Source of the DNA: JAFGJQ01 sp964495075 | Lineage (GTDB): Bacteria > Planctomycetota > Phycisphaerae > UBA1845 | Direction: 5' to 3' | Assembly: GCA_964495075.1 (NCBI GenBank) | Contig: CAZBUJ010000013.1 | Span: 1 to 64,000 of the forward strand | Length of the DNA: 64,000 nucleotides | In this document: one piece after another, positions 25,995 through 33,896 of the stretch | Layout of the letters: each line of letters starts with the position of its first letter | How positions within the stretch are numbered: the first letter of the stretch is position 1 | Notes under the pieces: model-generated | The model's input: only the letters and a program-made list of their open reading frames with translations | The model's database searches: none | What the model was told of the DNA's origin: nothing | Made by a program: the position numbers and the translations under genes

Positions 25995-26222
25995 GTGAAC
26001 ATCTCGATCACGTATTGCGTGCAGTGAAACTATTATCCGAAAGCCGCCGGTCTGGCGGATGCGATACGGAAGCGGTTCGGCCACGAAGCCGAGTTCATTG
26101 AAGGGGGGGGCGGCATCTTCGACGTCCGCGTGGACAACCGGCTCGTGTTCAGCAAAAACGAGACAGGCCGGTTCCCGGAGCACGACGAGGTTCTGGACGC
26201 GATAACGAAGGTCGCGTCGTGA
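25995..26222 (+). CDS. SelW/Rdx-family selenoprotein with in-frame TGA (Sec)
   Basis: 75 residues if the TGA at 26025-26027 is read as selenocysteine. The sequence then is a standard SelW/Rdx thioredoxin-fold protein: VNISITYCVQ-Sec-NYYPKAAGLA, giving the CxxU redox motif right after the first strand. Later family signatures follow: GGGGIFDVRVDN, LVFSKNETGRFPE and the closing helix DEVLDAITKVAS. Translation starts at GTG 25995 with GGAG about 9 nt upstream. Nearly all family homology lies downstream of the TGA in the same frame, so this is not a chance stop. The function is probably redox control through CxxU. It lies between polA and cysE on the same strand. Confidence 0.88.
26044..26058 (+). 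promoter_or_regulatory. Bacterial SECIS element
   Basis: CCGCC-GGTCT-GGCGG forms a perfect 5-bp stem with a 5-nt loop GGUCU, the same loop bases as in the E. coli fdhF SECIS. An outer CCG/CGG pairing (26037-26039 with 26067-26069) may extend it. The loop begins 21 nt after the TGA. It would recruit SelB to decode the UGA. Confidence 0.75.
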
Positions 26223-26369
26223 TGGCCGCACGCCTTCGACGCGGCGCCGGCCGTCTCGTCCTGAACACGAATTCTCCGGGCCATGAGTAAGCGGCCTTGC
26301 CGTTCGCGCCGTGTGCCGGGAGCAAAGGCGGGCGCGCCGTGCGGGCGGCCGCCAGTCGGGAGAAGGGGC

Positions 26370-27350
26370 ATGAGCCACGAATTCACCATCGGATCACAAC
26401 TGCCGGCCCTGGTGGACAAGATCGTTGCCAGTTACCACCGGGAATTGCGCATCAATCATATCGATCGGGCGTACCTGCCCGGTCGGCGCAACATCGTCGA
26501 GCTGATGGAACGACTGATCGAGTTGATGTATCCCGGACTGCATGGCCGCAAAGACCTGACCGAGCACAACGTGGGGTACCACGTGGGCGAGTTGCTGCCG
26601 CGGATCGGACATCTCGTCTTCACCGAGATCCACCAAGCGCTCTGTTACCAGGCCGAGCTGGAGAATCCGGGCAGTGGCGAAGGCCTGTGCCAGAAGAAGG
26701 CACGGGAGCTGGCCATGGCGTTCCTCTCGCGGCTGCCCGAGGTGCGGGCGTCCCTGTCGGGCGACGCCCAGGCCGCTTACGACGGCGACCCCGCCGCCCT
26801 GAACACCGACGAGGTGATCCTCGCGTATCCCGGGCTGCTGGCGGTCACGGTGCACCGCGTGGCCCACGAGTTGTACCAACTCGAAATCCCCATCATGCCG
26901 CGGATCATGTCCGAGTGGGCGCACACCCACACCGGTGTGGACATCCATCCGGGTGCCCGTATCGGCCGTAACTTCTTCATCGACCACGCCACCGGCGTCG
27001 TGATCGGCGAGACGACCGACATCGGGGACAACGTGAAGGTATATCAGGGGGTGACGCTCGGTGCCCTGTCGTTCCCGAAGGACGAACGGGGCCGGCTGAT
27101 CCGCGGAGCCAAGCGGCACCCGACCGTCGAGAACGACGTGACCATCTACGCGAATGCCATCATCCTGGGTGGCGATACGGTGATCGGCAACGGGGCCGTA
27201 ATCGGCGGTGGCGTGTTCATCACGAGCAGCGTGCCGGCCGGTGCGACGGTCACGTTCACACCGCCCGAATTGCGGATTCGCGACCGATCGTTGCAAGCGA
27301 AAGCCCCCGAGACGGCCCCGCGCAGTAAGCGGCCCGACTTCGTGATTTGA
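26370..27350 (+). CDS. cysE: Serine O-acetyltransferase
   Basis: Transfers acetyl from acetyl-CoA to L-serine, the first step of cysteine synthesis. 326 residues. An N-terminal helical domain (to about residue 190) precedes a left-handed beta-helix of hexapeptide repeats: IHPGARIGRNFFIDHATGVVIGET, with catalytic His in DHATG and in the preceding HTHTGVDIHP, then VKVYQGVTLGALSF. The N-terminal domain is longer than in E. coli CysE and resembles the plant/Bacteroides-type (EpsC) serine acetyltransferases. ATG at 26370 follows AGAAGGGG. No cysK is adjacent. Confidence 0.92.
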   Translation: MSHEFTIGSQLPALVDKIVASYHRELRINHIDRAYLPGRRNIVELMERLIELMYPGLHGRKDLTEHNVGYHVGELLPRIGHLVFTEIHQALCYQAELENPGSGEGLCQKKARELAMAFLSRLPEVRASLSGDAQAAYDGDPAALNTDEVILAYPGLLAVTVHRVAHELYQLEIPIMPRIMSEWAHTHTGVDIHPGARIGRNFFIDHATGVVIGETTDIGDNVKVYQGVTLGALSFPKDERGRLIRGAKRHPTVENDVTIYANAIILGGDTVIGNGAVIGGGVFITSSVPAGATVTFTPPELRIRDRSLQAKAPETAPRSKRPDFVI

Positions 27351-27678
27351 GTGTCGGCGGCCTCGGTGCGGATTCCCATCGGACATCCGCCTGGCGGGTG
27401 GCCGTCTGACTCACGGCGGGACCCTCCGGGCCCGGTCCCGGGCGTCTGCCCACGCCGCGATGGACTCGAAGAGGCGTTCGAGTCCGGGCAGGGTGAACAA
27501 GCACTGGCAGCGATCGCCGGTCCTTGGTCGCGTCCCCGCTCCAGGCCCGGCCCGGCGGCTCCGGGCGTCATGCCCGGGCCGGGTGAGGCCGAAACGCCCG
27601 CTGTGCGGGCACACCCCGATCCCGGCGGGTGGCGCACCGGTCGGCCGGCGGGCCGGCAGGGCCCGCCCCCGTTCGGGC
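27351..27678. other. Gene-free GC-rich region between cysE and rplM
   Basis: No convincing gene; the open frames are repetitive Pro/Gly/Arg sequence. It contains a perfect 10-bp inverted repeat at 27546-27583 and ends at the rplM promoter. Confidence 0.45.
27546..27583. repeat. Perfect 10-bp inverted repeat
   Basis: CCCGGCCCGG and CCGGGCCGGG flank an 18-nt spacer. There is no T-run, so it is not a standard intrinsic terminator, though it may mark the 3' end of the cysE transcript. Confidence 0.5.
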
Positions 27679-27706
27679 TTGACGACCGCCCCTGAAACTG
27701 TAAAGT
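27679..27706 (+). promoter_or_regulatory. Sigma-70-type promoter for rplM-rpsI
   Basis: TTGACG, 16-nt spacer, TAAAGT. The expected transcription start is near 27713, about 40 nt before the chosen rplM ATG. Confidence 0.65.
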
Positions 27707-27751
27707 GATGGGTTCTTTGTGGACCTGGATGCACACACGGAAGCCAAACTG

Positions 27752-28222
27752 ATGCCAGTGGGAACGATACGGAGCTACGCGGCCAAGAAAGACGAAGTCG
27801 AGCGTGAGTGGTACCACGTCGACGCCACGGACAAAGTACTGGGGCGGCTGGCCAGCCGGATCGCCACGGTGCTCATGGGCAAGCACAAGCCCACCTACAC
27901 GCCCCACGTGGATACGGGGGACTTCGTCGTGGTCACCAACGTGGAGAACATCCGTCTGACGGGCAGGAAGTCCGAGACGATGTCCTATCCTTACTACACC
28001 TACTACCCGGGCGGGTACAAAGTGGTGCCGTACAAGCGGATGTTCGAGAAGCACCCCGAGCGGGTTCTGCAGGAAGCCGTCCGGCGGATGCTTCCCAAGA
28101 ACAAGCTGGCCCGGCACATGCTCAAGAAACTCAAGGTCTACCGGGGCGACACGCACCCCCATGCGGCCCAGACCCCGCGGCCATGGATCTTTGACGACCG
28201 AATTCGGAGTGAAGGCTCGTGA
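27752..28222 (+). CDS. rplM: 50S ribosomal protein L13
   Basis: 156 residues with the L13 landmarks: WYHVDATDKVLGRLASRIATVLMGKHKPTYTPH split across the N-terminal third, DFVVVTNVENIRLTGRK, and the C-terminal LPKNKLARHMLKKLKVYRGDTHPHAAQ. I prefer the ATG at 27752 over the GTG at 27719 because GGAAG precedes it and the extra residues are not conserved. Its stop overlaps the rpsI start (GTGA). L13 binds early in 50S assembly, and the rplM-rpsI pair is the standard bacterial arrangement. Confidence 0.95.
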   Translation: MPVGTIRSYAAKKDEVEREWYHVDATDKVLGRLASRIATVLMGKHKPTYTPHVDTGDFVVVTNVENIRLTGRKSETMSYPYYTYYPGGYKVVPYKRMFEKHPERVLQEAVRRMLPKNKLARHMLKKLKVYRGDTHPHAAQTPRPWIFDDRIRSEGS

Positions 28223-28779
28223 GCGACCAACCCACCAGTGCTGAACCGATCGAAACACCTGCGGCAAGCGAACCACGGGGCGCCCCGGCCGTAAGCCCGC
28301 CGCCTGATGCCGCCCCCGCGGCGGCGACGAACGCACCGGTTGGCGAGGCGGCGCCTGAACCACAGCCGACTCCCCGCGACAAGCTGCCGAACATGCCATA
28401 CTGCTGGGGCACCGGGCGACGCAAGCGCGCCATAGCCCGCGTTCGTATTCGTCCGGGCAACGGCGACTTCAAGATCAACGGTCGGCCGTTGGACGAGTAT
28501 TTCCGACTGGAAAAGGACCGTCTCTTCATCCGCCGCCCGCTGGAAGTCACCAGCACCGGCAAGAAGACGGACGTCTTCGTGAACGTGTATGGGGGCGGCA
28601 CGACGGGGCAGGCGGGTGCCATCGTGCTGGGTCTGGCTCGGGCGTTGAAAGCGGCGGACTCGTCTCACGAGGGCGTTCTTCGCGATCACCACTACCTGAC
28701 CCGCGATGCCCGAAAGGTGGAGCGGAAAAAGTATGGTCGGCGCGGCGCGCGGCGGAGCTTCCAGTTCTCCAAGCGTTAG
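28219..28779 (+). CDS. rpsI: 30S ribosomal protein S9 with Ala/Pro-rich N-terminal extension
   Basis: 186 residues. The C-terminal 130 residues are S9: YCWGTGRRKRAIARVRI, GRPLDEYF, GQAGAIVLGLARAL and the basic tail KKYGRRGARRSFQFSKR whose last Arg reaches the tRNA site. The first 50-55 residues are an Ala/Pro/Glu-rich extension not found in model S9 proteins and probably disordered. The start is GTG, overlapping the rplM stop by 4 nt. A strong terminator follows. Confidence 0.95.
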   Translation: MSDQPTSAEPIETPAASEPRGAPAVSPPPDAAPAAATNAPVGEAAPEPQPTPRDKLPNMPYCWGTGRRKRAIARVRIRPGNGDFKINGRPLDEYFRLEKDRLFIRRPLEVTSTGKKTDVFVNVYGGGTTGQAGAIVLGLARALKAADSSHEGVLRDHHYLTRDARKVERKKYGRRGARRSFQFSKR

Positions 28780-28809
28780 CGCGTCCTGGCCTGTCAATCG
28801 GCTTTTCCC

Positions 28810-28837
28810 CGCCCCGGTCCCGCGACCGGGGCGTTTT
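28810..28837 (+). terminator. Intrinsic terminator of rplM-rpsI
   Basis: CGCCCCGGTC and GACCGGGGCG form a perfect 10-bp stem around the loop CCGC, followed by TTTT. It lies 30 nt after the rpsI stop. Confidence 0.9.
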
Positions 28838-28882
28838 CAATTGGGCGCATCGGCACGGCTCGGCGGGGCCGTTTCGGGTCGG

Positions 28883-28911
28883 TTGTACGCGACCCGGCGT
28901 CTGCCTACACT
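28883..28911 (+). promoter_or_regulatory. Sigma-70-type promoter for the GNAT gene
   Basis: TTGTAC, 17-nt spacer, TACACT. The start would be near 28918, about 73 nt before the ATG. Confidence 0.55.
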
Positions 28912-28990
28912 ACGCATATCACAGCGCCGTCGCGGGCCGACCCGTCCAGCGGGATCGACCGTGAACCGGCGAGAACCAGGAGCAACCGGA

Positions 28991-29449
28991 ATGGCGACGG
29001 TCAAGATATCGCGTTTGGGACCGCCCGAATACAGCCTTCTGTGCGACATGTACAACGCCATTTTCCGTCCCCCGGTCGATGTCGAGTACTTCCGACGCCG
29101 CCTTCAGAACCGCAACAGTCTGGTGATGCTTGCGGAGCTGGACAACCGCCCCGTGGGGTTCTCCTGTGGATACGAGTTGCGGCCCACCACATACTACAGC
29201 TGGCTGGCCGGCGTGCTGCCCGAAGCCCGTCGCATGGGTATCGCGTCCCAGCTACTGGAGGCCGAACACGCCTGGGCGGCCGAGCAAGGGTACGAAATGG
29301 CCCGTTTCGAGTGCTACAACCACCACCGTCCGATGCTGCTGCTGGCCATTCGCAACGGCTACGACATCGTCGGGTTGCGGTGGGATTCGCACACGGCCAC
29401 CAACCTCATCATTTTCGAGAAACAACTCACTGCGGAACGTTCCGAATAG
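28991..29449 (+). CDS. GNAT-family N-acetyltransferase
   Basis: 152 residues with the GNAT fold. The acetyl-CoA-binding motif is visible as WLAGVLPEARRMGIASQLLE (R/Q-x-x-G-x-G/A pattern RRMGIA), preceded by a central strand (VMLAELDNRPVGFSCGYE) and followed by FECYNHHRPMLLLAIRNGYDIVG, the usual last strand-helix-strand. The substrate is unknown. ATG follows AGGAG at good spacing. It stands alone between the ribosomal operon terminator and a gene-free region. Confidence 0.85.
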   Translation: MATVKISRLGPPEYSLLCDMYNAIFRPPVDVEYFRRRLQNRNSLVMLAELDNRPVGFSCGYELRPTTYYSWLAGVLPEARRMGIASQLLEAEHAWAAEQGYEMARFECYNHHRPMLLLAIRNGYDIVGLRWDSHTATNLIIFEKQLTAERSE

Positions 29450-29716
29450 CCCGGCACGATCCCCGGCCCGGGGGCCGGCGCCCCTCAGGCGTCGACTGTG
29501 CCCGGGTGTGACACAGTCGCCGGCCGGGCGCAGTGGGCACGCACATTGCCGGATCGGGATGATGATCCGGCCCCGCCCCAGCGTGTGGAGGACCCCAAGA
29601 TATCGGGCGTCGGGGGCCAATCCACGGGTCACGGGCGGCCGTGGGTCGCCGCGGTCGGCCGGCGTGCCGCCACGGGATCCGGAGTACGGTGCCTTCCCTA
29701 TTGTGCGGTCGCACGA
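29450..29716. other. Gene-free region after the GNAT gene with a hairpin
   Basis: No gene is supported. GCCGGATC (29548-29555) and GATCCGGC (29564-29571) form a perfect 8-bp inverted repeat with an 8-nt loop; there is no T-run after it. Confidence 0.4.
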
Positions 29717-29746
29717 TTGACTTATGGGTCGCGTGACGCGTACACT
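29717..29746 (+). promoter_or_regulatory. Possible sigma-70 promoter upstream of the secreted protease
   Basis: TTGACT, 18-nt spacer, TACACT. It would give a leader of about 300 nt to the ATG at 30057. I see no convincing gene in that leader; a 79-codon frame at 29774-30013 has no conserved features. Confidence 0.45.
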
Positions 29747-30056
29747 TGAGTTGTTGGGACCCGAATCGCTGGGATGGCGTCCTCTGATCCCCCGCGGCGG
29801 TCTGCCCGGAGGGATCGCGAAGCACCGCGTTCGATGGTGAGCGTCGAGGAGGAGGAAGCCACGCATCGGGCATCGCTGCAGCCGCGAGGGCCCATGCCCA
29901 GCGATGCTGTCCGAGTGGGCGTGATCGGTGTAATCCAGTCCTGGGTATTCGCTGAATCGGCACACGGCGGCGGGATCGTGCATAACTTCATGGCACGGCG
30001 TGGTTTACGTTGATCGGCCCATCGTAGGTGCTGATGGTTGCCAGAGGGAGGTATCA

Positions 30057-32438
30057 ATGCGCTTGGCAGTGAAGGAACTGATCGTCTTGGGGATCGTGAG
30101 TGTCAGCGTACCGGCATTTGCCCAGTCGACGATGGACTGGCCGACGGGAGAGTTCGAGCCGTACCGCCTCGACAGTAGCCAGTTGGCCAACACGGCGACC
30201 GACACGTGGCTCGTGTATTCGAATTCGGTGACGGTTGAAAATTCCGCCTGGCTTCGCCTCTACTTCGAGGAGGTGGTGCTGGAAAAGGGCAGCACGATTC
30301 GCATGACGTCCGCTCTGGACGGCGAGGTGCAGGAGCTCGACGCCGCGGGCATGGCGATGTGGCAGAACACGTCCGCTTACTTCAATGGCGATACGGTCTA
30401 CATCGACGTGTTTGCGGCCGCGGGCACAACCAAGAACCGGATCGTGCTGGACAAGGTGGCGCGATACGAAACCGGGCTGCGTGCCTGCGGCGAGACGGGG
30501 TGCGGCTACTGCGGATCCGACGACCGCGTCCCCTCCGATGAGGAGTGGACGGGACGGCTGATGCCGGTCGGATGCACGGCTTCGGTGTACAACGACCAGA
30601 GCTGTCTGGTATCGGCCGGGCACTGCGTCGCTGGCGGATACGCCGACGTGATCCAGTTCCGCGTCCCGGACTCGGACCCGGACTGCGAGCCAAATCAACC
30701 ATCCGTTTCCAACCAGTTCCCGATCACCGACACCCTGTGGTCCAGCGACGGGCCCGGCGATGACTGGTCCGTCCTCCTCGCCGGAACCAACAACCTCGGC
30801 CAGACCATTTACGAACGGTACGGGACGTTCCGACCGATTGCGACGGGCATCATCACGGCGGGCGAACGGATCGACGTGTGGGGCTACGGCATCGACGGTC
30901 AGCCGACGCGAAACCAGACGCAGCAGACGGCCGATGGGACGGTCGAAGCTCGTTTCTCCGACCGGTACTACGTTCGGGTCGACATCACGCACGGCAACTC
31001 CGGTTCAGCGGTGATCTGGAGCAGCCAGATCATCGGCATCGTGACGCACTGCCCGTGCCCTAACGTCGCCACGCGGATAGATCTCGCGGCGTTCCGCGCC
31101 GCACGGGACGAACTCTGTCCGTTTGTTCTGACCTACTGTAGCGCCTCATCCGACTCGGACAATTACGAATACATCAGTAACGTCTCGGTGGGAAGCATCG
31201 ACAACTCGAGCGGCCCCTCGCGCTATTCCGACTACACCTCCCAATCCACGACGATGGCCATCGGCTCGGAGCACGAAATCACCGTTACGTTGGACTCCGC
31301 GTGGTCGTCCGATCTGGGCGGCCTCTGGATCGACTGGAACCGCGACGGTGATTTCGACGACGCGGACGAAACGATCACCACGGCGTGGTCCGGTGTGGGC
31401 CCCTACTCGGAGACCATCACGGTGCCGGAAGGTGCGAGCGAGGGCAACGCGCGGATGCGGGTCCGTATCCTGGACGGCGACCACGATCCGACGCCTGAGT
31501 CCTGCGGCAGCACGTCCTACGGAGAAGTGGAAGACTACACAGTTCGGATCGACCCGCCCCCGCCCACATGCGATGACGGCATTCGCAACCAGGGCGAGGC
31601 CCGAATCGACTGCGGCGGTCCCTGCTCCCCGTGCAGTTGCACTTCCGACGGCCAGTGCGACAACGGCGTCTACTGCGACGGGCAGGAACTCTGTGACGAT
31701 TACGGCGAGTGCCAGACCGGACCGCCCGTCTTCTGCACCGACTTCATCGATTGCACCGACGACGTGTGCAACGAAGAGACGGGACTGTGCGACTACATCC
31801 CGAACGACTCGTTGTGCGACGATGGTCGATTCTGCGACGGCGAAGAGGTCTGCAATCCGGCCTCCGGGTGCGAGCCGGGGCCGGGTGCCGACTGCGACGA
31901 CCTGATCAGTTGCACCGACGATTCGTGCGACGAGGAGGCCGACCAGTGCGTGCACGTTCCAAACGATGCGTTCTGTGATGACACGGTGTACTGCAACGGC
32001 GAGGAGTACTGTGACCCGGTCGAGGGATGCCAGCCCGGCGAGGCGGTCAGTTGCGACGACGAAATCGATTGCACGATCGATCTGTGCTACGAGGCATTGC
32101 GGGGCTGCCTGAACCTCCCCGACGACACGCTCTGCGATGACGGCTTGTACTGCACGGGCGTGGAGTCGTGCGAGCCCACGACCGGCTGCATCACGTCCGG
32201 ATCACCCTGCGACGACGGGTACTGGTGTGACGAGGCGAGCCAATCGTGCGAGCCGCTCGGCGACGGCGATCTGGACGGTGACGGCGACGTCGACCTGGCC
32301 GACTTCAAGCTGTTCCAGGTGTGCTTCGGGGAGACGGTGCCGGGGCCCTGCGATGCGGCCAACCTGGCCGGTGGCGACACCATCGACCTTGAGGACTACG
32401 TGCTGTTCGGCGACGCGGTCGAGTTGAGCGGACCGTAG
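30057..32438 (+). CDS. Secreted trypsin-like protease with GEVED, Cys-rich and dockerin-like regions
   Basis: 793 residues. A signal peptide ends near AFAQ. Residues about 130-370 form a trypsin-like serine protease: His in LVSAGHC, likely Asp in DDWSVLLAG, Ser in THGNSGSAVIW. Residues about 385-505 hold a GEVED domain (GLWIDWNRDGDFDDADET, then SYGEVEDYTV). Next come repeated Cys-rich units of about 40-45 residues (CDDGRFCDGEEVC, DDTVYCNGEEYCDP, CDDGLYCTGVESCEP). The C-terminal 55 residues contain a dockerin-like Ca-binding loop (DLDGDGDVDLADFKLF) and a second weaker one, typical of planctomycete exported proteins. AGAGGGAGG precedes the ATG. A terminator follows. Confidence 0.85.
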   Translation: MRLAVKELIVLGIVSVSVPAFAQSTMDWPTGEFEPYRLDSSQLANTATDTWLVYSNSVTVENSAWLRLYFEEVVLEKGSTIRMTSALDGEVQELDAAGMAMWQNTSAYFNGDTVYIDVFAAAGTTKNRIVLDKVARYETGLRACGETGCGYCGSDDRVPSDEEWTGRLMPVGCTASVYNDQSCLVSAGHCVAGGYADVIQFRVPDSDPDCEPNQPSVSNQFPITDTLWSSDGPGDDWSVLLAGTNNLGQTIYERYGTFRPIATGIITAGERIDVWGYGIDGQPTRNQTQQTADGTVEARFSDRYYVRVDITHGNSGSAVIWSSQIIGIVTHCPCPNVATRIDLAAFRAARDELCPFVLTYCSASSDSDNYEYISNVSVGSIDNSSGPSRYSDYTSQSTTMAIGSEHEITVTLDSAWSSDLGGLWIDWNRDGDFDDADETITTAWSGVGPYSETITVPEGASEGNARMRVRILDGDHDPTPESCGSTSYGEVEDYTVRIDPPPPTCDDGIRNQGEARIDCGGPCSPCSCTSDGQCDNGVYCDGQELCDDYGECQTGPPVFCTDFIDCTDDVCNEETGLCDYIPNDSLCDDGRFCDGEEVCNPASGCEPGPGADCDDLISCTDDSCDEEADQCVHVPNDAFCDDTVYCNGEEYCDPVEGCQPGEAVSCDDEIDCTIDLCYEALRGCLNLPDDTLCDDGLYCTGVESCEPTTGCITSGSPCDDGYWCDEASQSCEPLGDGDLDGDGDVDLADFKLFQVCFGETVPGPCDAANLAGGDTIDLEDYVLFGDAVELSGP

Positions 32439-32491
32439 GGCGACACGCCTGGCGAGGCCGGCCCTCACGCCGATTCCCGGTCAAGATCAAT

Positions 32492-32527
32492 GCGGCCTGT
32501 GGAGCGCGACGTTCCGCAGGCCGCTTT
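32492..32527 (+). terminator. Intrinsic terminator of the protease gene
   Basis: GCGGCCTG and CAGGCCGC form an 8-bp stem, extended inward after one mismatch by GGA/TCC, followed by TTTGCTT. It lies 54 nt after the stop. Confidence 0.7.
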
Positions 32528-32755
32528 GCTTGTCACCATCCGCGCAGTAGTGTCCGCCACCCGACGGCGGTCGACACCCGAATCGCCCGGTCATCCCCGC
32601 GGCGGCCGATGGCTACAGTCGACCGGCGCAGTGCAAGCAAGTACGGGCGGGGACGAATTGGCACCGGGACACGGAGGTGCGCACGAACGTATCGGAGCAC
32701 CCCGGCCAGTCCGTCCCCGCCCGTTCATCCGTGGGGCGGCCCCGGTCCACTCGGG

Positions 32756-33415
32756 CTACGGGCCCGCCGCATCGATGCGCGGTCGCCGGGTGGGCTCCTC
32801 GTACGCGGCCGCCGACTCGACGCCCGCCGGCCCGGCCACGATGTTCAAGACGACGTTCGTGCACTCCGCGTCCGGCATGCGAATCGCGATGTCGATACTC
32901 GGTGGGAATCCCGCGTCGCCTCCCGGCACCAGGCCACTGTCGAAGAACGCCGTCTCGGCGCCGCCTACTTCGAGGTCCATGGTCAGCCGTTGCGTCATTT
33001 CGCCTTCAGCGCGGCCAACCTTATACAGACCCGAGCCGGTGATTTCGATTTCCTCATCACCAAACGTGGCCACCCACTGCACATCGGTGATCTCGTACAC
33101 GTCGAACGCCGGCTCCTCGCTTGGGGCCTGGCTCAGCCCGAACGTGCCCTCAAGTGACGTGGCGACACGGATCCGGCACAGACATGGGCGGGTCCCGCTG
33201 CCAAAGCAGCCGTCCATGTACAAGCTGCGATCGCGTAACTCGTAGGCATACACCACGTCTCGTGGTGCCGCGACGAGACTACTTTGATCCGTCAGCCCGG
33301 TCGCCACCGCGCTTGGTTTGTCTACCTGCGCCGAACTCGTTTCCCCCTGCGCGGCCCATGCCCAGGCGACCGCGCCGATCAACACCCCCACAACCACGAA
33401 CAATCGCACCTTCAT
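32756..33415 (-). CDS. Exported protein of unknown function
   Basis: 219 residues with a clear signal peptide (MKVRLFVVVGVLIGAVAWAWAA). The mature part has a short Cys cluster (GCFGSGTRPCLCRI) and then beta-rich sequence with WVATFGDEEIEITGSGLYKVG, which looks like a folded secreted domain. AAGGAGG lies at ideal spacing before the ATG at 33415; a longer open frame exists but adds unrelated residues. No family is recognised. It is transcribed away from the lipoprotein gene at 33897. Confidence 0.7.
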   Translation of the reverse strand: MKVRLFVVVGVLIGAVAWAWAAQGETSSAQVDKPSAVATGLTDQSSLVAAPRDVVYAYELRDRSLYMDGCFGSGTRPCLCRIRVATSLEGTFGLSQAPSEEPAFDVYEITDVQWVATFGDEEIEITGSGLYKVGRAEGEMTQRLTMDLEVGGAETAFFDSGLVPGGDAGFPPSIDIAIRMPDAECTNVVLNIVAGPAGVESAAAYEEPTRRPRIDAAGP

Positions 33416-33801
33416 CACGTCGCCTCCTTCTTTCACAAAACATCGAATCGTCCCAGCACGAACGGTACAGGTTCTGGTGTGAGGACACACGACCGTCGAC
33501 GGACCCGGCCCCGGAAGCCAGGACTGCCCGCGGCGGCCGCGCGTTCCGTCCACCCAAGGTGATCACACGACCCATCATCATCTGTATTCCGCAACGTCCC
33601 CGATCTAATTCAAAACTCCGCAGTTTTTGTGCGGATTTGATGCGGCGCGCTCTACATCGCCTGCGGGCCATCGATGGGGCCGGCCGTCAAGGACCCGCTT
33701 GGACCCGAGTCAAGTCCCACTGTGCGGAGCGGGCCACCTTCTTCGCAGGTGACGCGGGTTGGGCAGTCGGGCGGGTCGAGCCCGCACCTGTTCACGATGG
33801 G
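33416..33801. other. Gene-free divergent region
   Basis: No gene is seen. A small hairpin, TCCGCA-GTTTTTG-TGCGGA, is at 33617-33635. Confidence 0.4.
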
Positions 33802-33829
33802 TTGTCGAGGGCACGATTGGTGCTAGCAT
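33802..33829 (+). promoter_or_regulatory. Possible sigma-70 promoter for the lipoprotein gene
   Basis: TTGTCG, 16-nt spacer, TAGCAT. A start near 33836 leaves about 60 nt to the ATG at 33897. Confidence 0.45.
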
Positions 33830-33896
33830 ACTTGCCGCAACCGCCGCGCTGGGCCGCGGCGCTATCTCATCTCAACGACCGGCCGGAGGTACCGAT

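Noticed and set aside
27351..27695. 114-codon frame before rplM
   Set aside because: Pro/Gly/Arg-rich low-complexity product without conserved features; it also overlaps the rplM promoter.
29774..30013. 79-codon frame in the protease leader
   Set aside because: It has no signal, motif or Shine-Dalgarno, and its composition matches chance frames in this GC-rich DNA.
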